A stretch of 64,000 bases of DNA from Rhipidocladum racemiflorum. Its lineage: Eukaryota > Streptophyta > Magnoliopsida > Poales > Poaceae. This document shows, in pieces, positions 1 through 12,388 of this stretch (its first letter is position 1; each line of letters starts with the position of its first letter). A model generated the notes under the pieces. That model had not been told where the DNA came from. It worked only from the letters and a program-made list of their open reading frames with translations, and searched no databases. Both the position numbers and the translations under genes were made by a program. The stretch is from assembly GCA_036346355.1 (NCBI GenBank), contig CM070577.1:46448309-46512308 (forward strand), in the 5' to 3' direction.

Positions 1-129
1 AACCACGTGTGGTTTGCATAAATGGGTCCTTGTTATCTCCGAGAATCCATCCATGCAGTCGCCGCGAAATTCCGAAGTCGTTTGTGCGAAAATCCTTTTT
101 CTGGAAAATTCAGACGACCTGTGGCCTGC

Positions 130-355
130 ACTACCGATGTGGTAAGTCCGGTACTGCCGCTCAAGCCGGCACTACCGACCCTTGTGTCCGGTACTGCCGG
201 GCTAAGGCCGGCACTACCGCTCCCGAAACACCGGTAGTTATTTTCCAGAGAGGTCCCCGTTTAGGTTTCGTAGCTGCCGGTACTACCGACCCTTAAGGCC
301 GGTACTGCCGACTGTAGAGCGGCACTACCGGGGTTTGTACACCGGTACTGCTGGT
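130..355. repeat. Array of alternating CGGTACTGCCG / CGGCACTACCG motifs
   Basis: About nine copies of an 11-13 base motif occur in both orientations within roughly 220 bases, for example near 149, 167, 190, 207, 278, 299, 319 and 341. Neighbouring copies are near-complementary and could pair. The same motif recurs in the copia-type LTRs at 25485-25562, 28075-28290 and 42090-42560. Confidence 0.8.
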
Positions 356-769
356 CTCCAGTTCAAAATTCAGTTTTCATTTAAGTTTCTTTCCCTTGTG
401 TTCGCTTGCTGGTTGTTGTCCGCTTCTTTGAGCTTTTTGCTTGGTTCTCGTTGGATCTTAATCGTTTCCTCGTTTTTCTTTTGTCGCGCTTTCGTTTAGA
501 CGTCGACGCCTCGGGAAGCGATGGCGAGGATCCGGACTTCGACCCAGAGGACACGCAAAACCCAGAGCAAGCAGGCAAGCACCCCCTTTGAACATATTGC
601 TCCCATAATTGCAAAAGTATTTGATGTTTTGCAAAATGATTACGCATGCATATGATTATTACAAGTATTTAAATGGTGGGAATAGATAGATACCCTAATG
701 GTTGGATGGCTTATCTTAATCTTATTGCTACCCTAAAATCCTTGAGTAACCCTAGTTTAAGGTTAGATG

Positions 770-1555
770 TAGGGATGGAACTGTTACGGATATTTTCCGA
801 CCGACCGACCGAATTGATTTGGATGATGATTTGGATAGTTTCACAGATATCCAGTTGATTTCTCGGATAAGGATATGGATACAGATAATTTACATGGATA
901 CGGATACAGATATAGAACACTGATTATCCGATGGATACGGAATATCCGAGTTTTTGTTCGGATAATATCCGAATATGACATACGGATATTATCCGAATAA
1001 CACGTTTCAGAATAACACATTAACAATTTAACATGTTTCACTGTTTCAGAGACTGGGGTTTGCATTGGATGACAAGATATAATGTGTTCATGTGTGCTAG
1101 ATGCTAATTTGGAGATATTTGGGTAAAGGTGGTACAGAAATTGGCAAGTGGCGTTTCAGGAGGGCTACTTAGGATTCAAAGAAGATATGCCAGCTGCAAA
1201 TCATTTGGTTCAATTATTGCAATGGGGTACATTGTTACTCACAGAGTCACATGTATGACAAGCTAGGGATAAAAAGGCAAAAAAAAAAGACATACAAATA
1301 TATTTCTTTTGGAATTTGGAATTTAAATTTGGACCGATTTTGGAAAAAAACTGAAATTGGATTTTAAAATATCCGACTAATATTATTCGTATCCATGTTG
1401 ATTCCGATCCGTATTCGATCTGTATTAGTAACCGATATTATCATGTATAATTCGTATCCGATTCTGTATTCGACACTATTCGTATTCGATAAAAAATACG
1501 GATACGAATATGAATAGAACAATATTCGACCGTATCCGATCTGATCACATCCCTA
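770..1555. mobile_element. Non-autonomous hAT-superfamily element, 786 bp, with exact 8-bp TSD
   Basis: The element starts TAGGGATG and ends CATCCCTA, so the first eight bases are a perfect terminal inverted repeat. It is flanked on both sides by GTTAGATG (762-769 and 1556-1563), an 8-bp target duplication as expected for hAT. The subterminal parts are full of ATCCGAATA / GGATACGGATA words in both orientations, typical of hAT subterminal repeats. No transposase reading frame is present. The exact TSD means the insertion into the surrounding LTR-like DNA is intact. Confidence 0.93.
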
Positions 1556-3377
1556 GTTAGATGCTATAATAAGTGTCGTCAGGGGTTATAAGTCTAATAG
1601 TTGCATACGCTTAGCCCAGCTTTAGACTGATTGAATAATGATCGGTGGACTCAGTCAATCAAAGATTTTTCGATACGTTATTAGGATTTCAAGAATGGTG
1701 GTTTCGGAAAAACAAAGGCTATGTTGGTAAAAGATGAAAAAGGAAAAGGTGTACGGTGATTTATGCCGGATGGATGATGGGAGGTCTCGTCTGTGCAATC
1801 CTAAGGACTGAACTTGACGTTTTTAACCAAGTCCTTTCGTACAACCACATGTGCTAGTATGGGATAGCCTAAACCCAGTACAGGAGTTGGAATTTGATCT
1901 TGCGCCGTGGTAGGTCGAAGTAGTTGGGCAATACTGACGTGCTGGTGTTGCTTAGAATACTCCCTCACCACGCGCAGGTGTTGGAGACTTTCGTGAAACA
2001 ACGGTGGATGCTTTCTTTGAGGGTAAAGGCACGATGGGCTATTAGCCATCGTTGGATCCGTGTGGGTGAATCAGGTTTGGAGTTTAAGGTACCCAAACAC
2101 CTTAAATGGGGGGGTACTCTCGCCTGGCCCGGGGGTACTCTGTGTGGGTGTGTGGAGCCCCCACCCAAAGCAAAGAGCGCACATCGCCGGGGTTGACGCA
2201 AGGCTAGATGCCGACAATTGGAAGTGTTTCGTCACAATCTAGCAAAACGGATATGGTATGTATCGCGTGGCATGGTTGACATGATTGCTAGAATGTGTCG
2301 TGTGGGTAAAGTATGCATTCTCTGCAGAGATTAATCAAACTAATCGATTAGCCATGCTCACGGTCACGAGCATCTTGGGTATTTGCTGTCAAGTATAGTA
2401 TTTTGGTTTTGGTTTCTGAAAAGGATTTGAAATCGGTAGATCTTTTAAATGTTGGGCTGTTTCATGCAAATGTTGAGTCGCTGAACTCAAAGATCGGTTG
2501 GTTTGGTGGTTTAATCAAGTTGGTGGTGATTCTTAATGCCATGTGATGATGGTGTTGGTTATGTTAAAGGAAACGATTCCTGTTGCCATGTGATGGTGGT
2601 GTTGGATATGTTGGAGGAATTTGGATGTTGAATGAAATGTACAATTACATTATGTATTGTTGTACTCTCATTTACTAAATGTTTTATAAACAGTGCAGTA
2701 TTCCAATCTATTAGTCTATTGCAAATAAATTCAGCTTCATGCAAAACTGAACTAGAGTAGCAACCATCTTCATTGTTTAACCTGCATTATTATTATACTT
2801 GCAAACAATAAAGTCTTGCGAGTACATACGTGTACTCACCGTTTGCTCTGAAAATTTGCGTGAGGAGCAAAAGATGCAGGTGAGGAAGAAGGTGACCAGG
2901 AGTTCAGTGACCCAGGCGTGGGTGGTGCGTTTGATGGCTAGCGGAGCTAGTTGCTCGCCGGTTGCCTGAGGGAATGGAGGCACACCGCGGCCGCTTTACT
3001 TTTGTTTCTCTGATGTTTTTCTCTTCAGTTTACTTTAAGCCAATCGACATTTTGTAAACAGGAACAAGTTGTAATATTATTATCTACCGTTGTAATATAT
3101 TACCTCTGCCCTTGTACTGCGTTCGTTTGGATGAGACTCTCCCTTCTCAACATGTGACGCTAGCCTACTGATCCAGGGACTAGTGGTTATCACATGGTTG
3201 CGGGAAGCTCAAATTGGAACCAATTGGGTAGCATGTGACCTCATTCGAGTATCGTGCTAGCCAAACGATTTCAATCTGAGTCTGTCGTGATGCCGTGATC
3301 GTTACGTTACGGGTTGCGTGATTAACCAGGCCCACGCAACAGTAATGGAGTATCACTGTACCAGGACAGGAGCCCCC

Positions 3378-6300
3378 ACAAATCACCTTTACACAAGAGG
3401 ATGCCACGGGGGTGCACTTCCTGCATCAAGACTCTTTAGTAGTAACCGCTATAATCGCTGATTGCGAAGTACGTCGCGTATTGATAGATGGGGGAAGTGC
3501 GGCGGACATTTTGTCCATGAAGGTTTTTCGACAAATGATGATTCCACAAGATCGATTGAAAAAATCGGAGGTGCCACTGATGGGTTTTGGAGGAAGCATG
3601 GTCAACACCCTGGGGCAATTGGAATTAGAGGTCACATTCGCAACGCCACAAGCCAGCGTCATGAGTCGTGTAACATTTGACATGGTAGACATGCCGTTCC
3701 AGTACAATGCTATCCTGGGCAGGGGTTCGCTGACGACCATGGGGGCCATAATTCATCACGGGTTCTTATGTATGAAGATTCCCTCCGCAGATGGTGTCAT
3801 CACGGTGCGAGGAGATCAAGCCCTCGCAAGGAAGATAGACATGGAAAACCCTCCCCAGGTCAAGCATGTCTGCACCATGGAGCTAGACCCTGTTGTACCC
3901 ATGAATCGCAATCGGTGGCTCCCTAAACCACAGCCTCAAGGAGAAACACAACGAGTATTGCTCAGGCCAGGAGGTAGTAAGGCAGTGATCCTTGGCACCA
4001 TGTTGCCCCCCGAGGAGGAGAAACGCATGATGCTACTCCTCCAAGAATACGAAACCGTGTTCGCCTGGGGGCCTGAAGACCTTCCTGGAGTCCCAAGGGA
4101 AACCATCGAACACGTTCTCACCGTTAGCCCAGATGCGAAGCCTAAGAAGCAAAAACTAAGAAAGCTTGCGGCAGAAAGACAAATGGCTGCAAAGACGGAG
4201 GCGACTAAACTGCTTCACGCGGGGATCATCCGCGAAGCCCGACACACGGAGTGGCTGGCCAACATTGTCCTAGTCAAGAAGGCCAGCGGGGCGTGGAGGA
4301 TGTGCATCAACTTTACTGACTTGAGCAAAGCATGTCCAAAAGATGACTTCCCCTTGCCCCGCATTGACCAACTTGTCGACTCCACTTGCGGGTCAGAAAG
4401 GATGAGTTTCCTCGACGCATACTCTGGCTATCACCAGGTATACATGCAAAAAGAAGATGAAGATAAGATGGCGTTCGTTACCCCCTTCAGTACTTATTGC
4501 TTCGTACGAATGCCCTTCGGGCTCAAAAACGCGGGTGCTACCTTCACGCGGCTTATCACCAAGATCTTCGCCGGCCAATTAGGAAGAAACGTGGAAGCCT
4601 ATGTCGATGACATCATTGTTAAGAGCGAGAAGAAAGAAGACCATGTCGGTGACCTCCGGGAAACCTTTGAGAACTTGATGGCGGGGAAAGTGAAGATCAA
4701 CCCGTCCAAGTGCGTCTTCGGCGTAAATGTGGGAAAGCTGCTAGGCTTTCTGGTCTCCCAACGAGGCATTGAGGCAAATCCGGAAAAGATAAGAGCTATT
4801 CAAGACATGGCTCCACCAAGAAATCTAAAGGAAGTGCAACGGCTGGCGGGGCGGATAGCAGCGCTTAGCCGATTCTTGCCAAAATCCGCGGAACGAAGTT
4901 TGCCGTTCTTTAAAGCCTTACGTTCAAATGATGCCTTTGTCTGGACAAAGGAGTGCCAACGCGCCTTCGATAATCTAAAGCAAAGCCTTATGGAGGTCCC
5001 TGTTCTGCAAAGTCCGAAGCAAGGTGAGGAGCTTCTGCTATACTTGGCAGCTAGCCCTTCGGCCGTCAGTGCTGTACTGGTGTGACCACAAGGCATTAAA
5101 CAACAGTCGATTTACTTCATCTCCGAAGCCCTCCAAGGAGCGAAGCTACGATACTCAGAAGTAGAGAAATTGGCATACGCTCTGTTGATGGCCTCCCGAA
5201 AACTCCGACATTATTTTCAAGCCAACCACATCAAAGTACCAACCACGTACCCTCTTGGATCTATGCTATCCAACAAGGAAAGTACTGGCCGCATCAGCAA
5301 GTGGGCGGTCGAGCTAGCGCCCTTCGAATTAACTATAATGCCTCGCACCGCCATCAAGAGTCAAGCCCTAGCCGATTTTATGGTAGAATGGACTTCTCCA
5401 GTCTCCGGGGACAACGAAGCTTCAGCGGTATGGTTCATCAATTATGATGGATCGTGGGGAGCGAGCGGAGCGGGAATAGCCGCAGTGATACAGGCGCCCA
5501 GTGGTGAAAAGGTTGAGTTCGCAGCAAGGCTGGAATTTCCCTCAACCAACAATATAGCCGAATATGAAGCGCTCTTGTTGGGGCTCAGGAAAGCGAAAAT
5601 CATGGGAGCGAGAAGGGCAATCTTATACACTGATTCGAAGCTTATTCAGGGACATATCACCAAAGAATATCAGGTGAAGGGTGAACAACTCCAGAAGTAT
5701 GTCGAATTGGTCCGGACAATGGAGAAGGGCTTCATCGGGTTCACCATTAATGCAATACCCAGATCCCAGAACGAACGAGCCGATGGGCTGGCAAGGATCG
5801 CCGCCACCGGGGGATGTCTACCCTCAACAGTATTTTTCGAGGTACTTCGCACGGCCTCCATCCCTGCCCGGATGAACCTTATCTCTCGGGCAACTCGCGA
5901 GGACTGGAGGAGTGAGATATACAACTATCTTCTTGAGGGAATTTTACCAGATGATGAAACACAAGCGAGATGCCTCGAAAGGCGAGCGAAGAAATATGCC
6001 ATCATTGATGGGTTTCTATTCCGCAACGGCCTCTGCGCTCCATGGCTCCGCTGCATTTCACGAGAGGAGGGGACGCAGGCTCTGCGCGAAGCACACTAGG
6101 GAGATAGCGGAGCACAGCAGGCCCCCAGGAATCTTACCGGAAAATTATTTCGAATGGGACTTTACTGGCCCACGGCATTACAAGATGCCGAGAAGATGGT
6201 TCGACACTGTCATGCGTGCCAATGGATGACCAAGCAAAAAAGGGCCCCGCCCAACGAACTGCATGCGGTGCCCCCGGTCTGGCCCTTCGCCAAGTGGGGG

Positions 6301-7119
6301 ATGTATATTGTTGGAGCGCTTCCTAAAGCCCAGGCAAATCTTCAGTTTGTAATTGTCGCCATCGACTACTTCTCCCGCTGGATCGAGGCAGAGCCGGTAG
6401 CAAAGATAACCGCTGACGCTGCCATCAAGTTTCTATGGAAAACAATCATTTGTAGATATGGGGTCCCTTTCCAGATCGTGACCGACAATGGGTCCCAATT
6501 TGACTCCAGGAGATTTCGCGATTACTGTGAGAATATCGGGACAAACATTTGCTTCGCCTCAGTAGGTCACCCTCAGTCAAAAGGGGCGGTGGAACGAGCG
6601 AATGGGTTGCTTCTTGATGGTGTCAAGAAAAGGCTTTATAACTCTGCAAAAGGACTTTGGCCCGACGAGCTTGACCAGGTTTTATGGGCAACCCGCACCT
6701 CAGCCTCAAGAGCAACCGGATTCTCTCCATTTCAGCTCCTTTTCGGAGAAGAAGCCGTCTTACCTGCAGAAATCCGTGCAAAATCCTTGCGAGTGATCAA
6801 AACTCCAACCTACGAGGAAGTCGACATCACGTGTGATCTGGAGGAAGAACAGAAACTTCAAGCCTTGGAGACTATGAAAGCATATGCAAAAGCCTCAACA
6901 CGGAGCTTTGGCAAAAAGGTAAAGAAACACGAACTACATCCCGGGGATATGGTGCTCAAGAAAGCCGCTCCGGCCTTCGCGAAGCTAGAAACAACATGGG
7001 AAGGACCTTATATTATCCAAGAATCAACGGCAAAGGGAGCGCACAAACTCATTACTCCAGATGGCGAGGGAATACCAAGAACATGGAATACCGACGCACT
7101 CAAGAAATTTTACCCATAG
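3378..7119 (+). pseudogene. pol: Tat-type pol polyprotein (PR-RT-RNaseH-aRNH-IN), two in-frame stops
   Basis: One continuous frame runs from about 3378 to the stop at 7117-7119, interrupted only by TGA at 5083-5085 and TAG at 6097-6099. Counting from 3412, the aspartic protease LIDGGSAAD lies at residues 24-32 and the RT active site YVDD at 397-400. The second (archaeal-type) RNase H lies around 677-800 with YDGS, AEYEAL, YTDSKL and ERADGLA. The integrase has HCHACQW around residue 932, then TDNG and GAVERANG with 35 residues between D and E. The position that should hold the first catalytic Asp of integrase (family consensus GMDIVG) reads GMYIVG, codon TAT at 6304-6306, so the DDE triad is broken. 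Gag is absent. The TGA at 5083 fits C-to-T change of a CGA codon. Confidence 0.93.
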
Positions 7120-7216
7120 ATGATGAGATACGAAGACAAAAAAAGATGTACCGATCTTTATCAATAAAACAGCAAGAGATCGTTGCGCATCAAGGTCATC
7201 TTTACATTTTCTAGTG

Positions 7217-7748
7217 TTCGCTCGGAAGTCCCGTTGCCTCGTGCCGGGTAGGAGTTCGCGGATGCTTGGTTGGGCAAACGTCCCACCCATCCTTCGCTCC
7301 GGAGACCCGTTGCCTCGTGCCGGGTAGGAGTTTGCGGATACTTGGTCGGGCAAACGTCCCACCCATCCTTCGCTCCGGAGACCCGTTGCCACGTGCCGGG
7401 TAGGAGTTCGCGGATGCTTGGTCAGGCAAACGTCCCACCCATCCTTCGCTCCGGAGACCCGTTGCCTCTTGCCGGGTAGGAGTTCGCGGATGCTTGGTCG
7501 GGCAAACGTCCCACCCATCCTTCGCTCCGGAGACCCGTTGCCTCGTGCCGGGTAAGAGTTTGCAGATGCTTAGTCGGGCAAACGTCCCACCCATCCTTCG
7601 CTCCGGAGACCCGTTGCCTCACGCCGGGTAGGAGTTCGCGGATGCTTGGTCGGGCAAACGTCCCACCCATCCTACGCTCCGGAGACCGGTTGCCTCGTGC
7701 CGGGTAGGAATTCACGGACGCTTGGTCAGGCTGACGTCCCACCCGTCC
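7217..7748. repeat. 76-bp tandem repeat array, seven copies plus a degenerate eighth
   Basis: Units begin at 7217, 7293, 7369, 7445, 7521, 7597 and 7673, each starting TTCGCTC. They differ by a few substitutions; sequence after 7749 keeps a diverged eighth copy. The array lies between the end of pol and the 3' end of the antisense gene. Because 76 is not a multiple of three, overlapping minus-strand reading frames through it are by-products. Tandem repeats at this place are known from Grande-like elements. Confidence 0.95.
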
Positions 7749-8142
7749 CTTCGCTCTGAAGATCCGTTATATCGCTCCAGATGGGACTTAGCTGGATGCA
7801 TGGCTAGGCCAACGACTAGCCCTCCCTCCTCAATCCAAAGGTCTGGAGCTTCGCTCCACGTAAGACTTAGTGGAAAGTTTGGTAAAACTAGCGTTTAAAC
7901 GTATCCGTTCTCTGTGAAGGCACGAGGCTCCATTCCGGTCTAACCAACACGATAAACCCAAAAACATAGAAATACATGATCGCGTTGCTGATCCGGATAA
8001 AAAAGAAAGAAAGAGAAGACGAAGGCTGATGCGAGAATAGAAACAAACGCAAATAAAGACAACAACTCATGCAAAGGCACATCGTTCATTTTATTATATA
8101 GGGTGGCGCCGTGAAAGGAAGAGTCTATTACATATACTGACT

Positions 8143-8480
8143 CTACGCGCCGTATGCGCGTCGCACTGCCGCAATGAGGGCATCCGTCACCTCGAGGAGC
8201 TTGGGAACTGCGTTAACCAGCAAATGGACGCTGGCAATGTCACGAGCAAGAGCCTCTTCCCTTGCCAGTTCCTCCAGGGCGCGATCATATTCAAGCCAAA
8301 GCTCATCCTCCTCAGGGAAGGCCACCGGTAGGACTTCATCCCCGAAGTCGAAGACCAAGGGGAGAACTCCGCCCTCAGCAGGAGCTGGAGCGTTGTTATC
8401 CATCCAGAGGAGGCTGGTGGCGGTGGAAAACGCTAGAAGAAGTAAAGCGATTGATGTTGAGCAGCTCATGACCGGGTAAG
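8143..8480 (-). CDS. Probable terminal exon of the antisense gene
   Basis: A 108-residue stretch starts at the minus-strand ATG near 8471 and stops at 8143. Its first about 20 residues are hydrophobic and could pass for a signal peptide. I think that stretch is more likely intron, with the real exon entered at one of the AG acceptors near 8410-8435, leaving an acidic peptide beginning near MDNNAPAPAEGG and ending in RRAYGA. The codon choice and acidic composition continue those of the upstream coiled-coil exon. It could also be a small separate gene. Confidence 0.45.
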
Positions 8481-9757
8481 AACAAATGAAAAATTTGGGG
8501 GGAATCCTAAAGTTGCATTCCCCTTGGATATATATATGATAAAAACGAAGAAGCTCAAAAGTCCGGAGTAAATGCAGGATCAAGAAATCGAAGAGACAAG
8601 GGGAGTTAAACCGAAAAACGAGCACCAGTTAAGCTGTGAGCGACCTAAGCATATGTACAAGACAAAGAATGCGAAAAGTTTGAGTTAAATGCAGACACAG
8701 CGAATCGAGGCATACATGCGTCCAACTCCCAAGAACTTAGCTAAAGAGGGGCCCCACAAAAGATATTCGGACATTCTTCTGGTAAAAGGTAATAATACCC
8801 GAAGAAAACCGGCTAAGAGGAAGATGGTTTTCCCGTTCCCTTCATCGAATCACGCATTACGGCACGAGCTCGGCGCACTGATTCTTTCGTAGCAGAGTCA
8901 CCATATTGCCTCCAGAAATCTGACATAAAGCTCGAGGATAATCGGGATGCAGCGGAAGAAGGCTTCACAGACGGGGGAATATCACCAAACCCAGGCAGTG
9001 ATGGAGCAGCAGAAGAAAAACCAAAGTGCTCACAAACGTGTGTACATCCCTTCGCCTCCAGCAATTGAGCGATCTTAACGGAGCCCAGTCTCGCGCAGTA
9101 ATCACCGAAAGTCAACGCCGAATCCCCAAATATCTTGGTGGACTTCTCAAGAAAGGAGACAGCTTCCAAGCTGGATGAACGAATACGGCTCGGGGCTGCA
9201 TCAATGCCAAATCGTGGGAGCTGCTGCAGAAAGGCCTCTGTAGCTCCGTGAACCCCGGAGACAATAGATTCTAACTCCTTCCGGACTGCTTCGTAACGTT
9301 CCTCCGCTCATTGAGTGTTACGAAGGTGCATTTGAACCTCGCTCCGCGCCATCGCAAGTTGAGAAGGGAATTCTTCCACTTGTTTCTTCAATATATTCTT
9401 ACCCTCCTCTGCCACCGCCAGCAGATTTTTCAATTCTTCAATATGGTCATCCTTCTTCTTCTCATTTCGCTCAGCTACTATACGAGCCCGTTCCTCCTCG
9501 GCAAGGCGGTTCTGCATCAAGGAAACTATTCCCTCAAGCTCTGCATTTTTTGCCGCTAAATCTTGACTCTGAAATGCTTCAGCTTGCGCCTTAGCCAATA
9601 ATTCATTAGAGTCTCGGAGCGCCTCTGAAAGACGAATTTTCTCTGTTTCTAATTCCACCACTTGTTCCTTCGCCGCCTCGCAATCCTGGACCCCCTTGTT
9701 GAATTTATCAAAGTACGCCCGAAATCGGCGAGTTACCTCCGAAGCAACGACAGCCCC

Positions 9758-9829
9758 CTTTAAAAAAAAGAGGAAGAAAAATGTTGAAAGATAAAGAGAT
9801 CATTAACAAAAGCACAAAAGGGGAAATAC
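9758..9829 (-). other. Spliceosomal intron in the antisense gene
   Basis: On the minus strand the exon ends ...CATTATTTGAAG, followed by GTATTTCC. After 72 bases, a T-run and AAAG precede GGGGCTGTC. Removing the segment keeps one frame through both sides. Introns in this gene survive retrotransposition because the genomic RNA is of the opposite sense. Confidence 0.8.
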
Positions 9830-12388
9830 CTTCAAATAATGATCCAAGGAGATTTTGCAAAGAGAAAGATCATTGATTCCTTCGAACAGAGCTACGGATT
9901 TGCTGTAGGGAGAAAAGGCTACACGCATCTTTTTTAAAGCCGGGTCTGCAGCAATCCCCCTCTCGAAATCCGAAGTCGAAAAATCTGACAAATCAAACCT
10001 GACGAAAGAGGAACCAGGACCACCCGCGGGAGTCTGCCGACCCGAAGGCAAAGCTCCCCCGCCTGGAAGGGGAACATCTTGGGAAATAAGGATCGGAGAT
10101 CCCCGATCCCCCTCCTCCGCGACAGCCGGAGGAGCTGCAGACATTCTAGTTTGAACCTGCTCTGATGGTTTTAATGCCTCCGTTGCCTCCGCATTATCAC
10201 CCCCTGCATCGACTTCGTCAAAACCTGAAAGGATATCACATCCTAACGAGCTGGTAGGAAAGGTGTCAGGAGTAAGAGCTTCTGCCCCAATGGGGGTATC
10301 AGGAGTAAAAACGTTTAGTCGGAAGCCGCGAGCTCCGGCAACTGGCAAATTCGCTATTTCATCCGTGGGAGTATGTGTTTCCCCTGCCACTGAGCCTGCC
10401 GCATCTCCGGGCAGCTCTCACACGCCCCCCGAGGCTAGAGTATCACCGTCATCACCGTCACCCAAATCAATAGTTTCCACACCAGGAATCGCTAAAAACG
10501 AATATCCTGGAGATTGCCCCCCGCCAACACGCGTATCCACGAAGGAGCCAGGTATAAGGGCTGAGGAAACCACATCCGTCAAAGTCGAAACCGGAGCTGT
10601 CTAGGGCAGACCCGCCTCAGAAATAAAGCCCCGGACCGTAAGAGAGGTTGTGGGCTCCATCCCAGTTGAAGGGCATGACCCCTTTGCAGGGTTAGACTCA
10701 GATCGGGAACTTGAAATAATAGGCACACCTGGTGGCTCACCCACGACTACTGAGGGTAGTGCTTCATAAGGCCCCACAGCGTCAGTGGGATCAGAAACGG
10801 GCCGGGGTGGGAGAGACAAAGCCGCAACGGAGCTGGAAGAATCACCTTCGTCACTGGACTCCTCTTCTTTCCAATCTTCATCCTCCTCCTCATCATCTTC
10901 TAAATCTTCGCTCCCGCCAGAAGTAGCAGCAGCTTGGGGTAGAGCAACATGAGCCAACCTCGCTCGCTTAGCGGGGCAAGGAGAACCGATTCATCCTCTA
11001 GGATGGGGGACCGCTCGATGCCCCCAATCAGTAAAACGAGAGCATCGTGTGGCCCCAATGGCACTCATAGCGGCCACATACTCAACTACCTGGCAAGGTC
11101 CAATAAGTCTGCGAGCCAACCTTTCAGCTGTCCCGCGCCCAAGGTCTTGTACCCCCTCGGGCCGGACCACAGATACTGTACCTCCGGACTATCGCTCCAG
11201 AGTAACAGCGGAGCTCCTTGCTAAAGGGTCAATGCGACACAAACAATACTCTTCAACCAAGTCCCGCATTGTACTCTGAGCATGAAGAGCCTTCAAATAA
11301 TCAAGACACCTAATTTCTTCCGCAGTTGCGCTCCAATTAGGGGATCGAATTGCACGAACTGGACCCATCGAGGTATGTAGCGAAGAATCTGGACCCTCAA
11401 GAACCTGGTAATACCATCGTAACATCCACCCCGAATCCCATTTTCCCTTGGCAGCCGCCACAGGGATTTCTTTTACAAGGGACCTCTTCGTCTGAAAATT
11501 CAGAGAACCGAAACACGATCTGCGACCTTCATTCCCTGCCTTCTGTTGTTTTGGTTGCCAGAATGCATCTTCTATAAGAGAAAACAAGCGCCCCGTCAAT
11601 CTAATCCCGGCCGGGCGAAATGCCCACTCCAACACTGCTAGTCGCACAATAGAATTGGGGGTAAGTTGCGAGAGCTCCGCCTGAAAAGCCCGGAGCACTG
11701 ATGCCAACAAAGGAGCAGACGGAAAACGAAGACCCACCTCAAGAAACGCCGCAAATACCACTTCTTCATTTGCTTGAGGCTGGGGGGTTTCCTCATCACC
11801 AGGAAGACGCATGGAAGGGCGCGTCATCCCAAAGTCCCCCACCAATATGTCGAGGTCGACAGAGCTCAAGATCGACCGCCCTAAAACGGGAGATAATCCC
11901 GCAGCATCTTCTCTACTCAAAACCGGCTTTATCTTAGGAGAGCGCCGAGGACCCATAGAGATCTGAATCGGTGGCGAACAAGGGAGACGATACAAGAGAA
12001 AAACACGAACGAGTAAGAGAAACGAAGGGACACGAAGCAAACGGGACACCAAAAAGTCGGGGAACCTTGTCCCCATAGGATATAAACAAAAAGGAGAGGA
12101 GAGAGGGGGAGGAAATAAGGAGAAGCATGAATGCGTCATCAAAAAGCTGTAGGGCTCCGATATTCGGGCCGAAATGCCATAAAGAACCACCTGGTGGATC
12201 GATTCCACCCCACTGGCGCTCGGCTGAAAAAGACACACCGTCAGCTACATCCGCTTACCCGCCTAAGAACAAAAATGAAAAATAAACCTCCCTTCGCTTG
12301 CCGAATAAGTAAGATGAAAATGATTTGGACCTTTGCTATAACATCCCAGCGGGCAGAACAATATCTACCCGCTGACATGCGGGGCTAG

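Larger units (their letters stand above)
1..3375 (+). mobile_element. Probable long Ty3/gypsy LTR, interrupted by a hAT element
   Basis: Non-coding sequence that I read as one long LTR (Tekay/Del-like by general look), split by the hAT element at 770-1555. It carries an array of CGGTACTGCCG-type motifs (about 130-355). A GC-richer acidic-reading stretch lies at 500-590, a GC-rich block with GGGGG runs at 2100-2170, and a T-rich, polyadenylation-like zone at 3060-3130. No paired LTR copy lies inside the window, and the TG and CA borders are not certain, so the family is an inference. The right border is placed where the Tat polyprotein reading frame becomes recognisable. It could instead be several fragments. 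Confidence 0.4.
8143..11956 (-). pseudogene. Antisense accessory gene of the Tat element (PF04195-like, putative gypsy-type transposon protein)
   Basis: Minus-strand coding potential fills the space between the repeat array and the 3' LTR. The start is taken at the ATG at 11956 (protein MGPRRSPKIK...). The N-terminal part to about 11190 resembles the plant 'putative gypsy type transposon' family, with a conserved region rich in W, L and F including LRWYYQVLEG. An acidic region follows (10860-10930, runs of D and E), then a proline/serine-rich linker, then a long coiled coil (9661-9308), then a conserved tail to 8813. A GT-AG intron is visible at 9829-9758, joining DHYLK to GAVVASEV. A last exon probably lies in 8430-8143. 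Stops such as the TGA near 9308 and the break between 11189 and 10957 make it a pseudogene here. Function is unknown; comparable antisense genes occur in maize Grande. Confidence 0.8.

Noticed and set aside
7024..7742. Long minus-strand reading frames through the 76-bp array
   Set aside because: They exist in overlapping frames because of repeat composition and carry no conserved domain.
7217..7748. Regular repeats that could suggest a CRISPR array
   Set aside because: The whole 76-base unit repeats without unique spacers, and the context is a plant retrotransposon. It is a tandem repeat.
8143..8625. Secreted small protein with signal peptide
   Set aside because: The hydrophobic start is more likely intron sequence before the last exon of the antisense gene; AG acceptors lie just downstream.
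10263..10604. 113-residue plus-strand frame opposite the antisense gene
   Set aside because: A shadow of the minus-strand coding bias with no domain.
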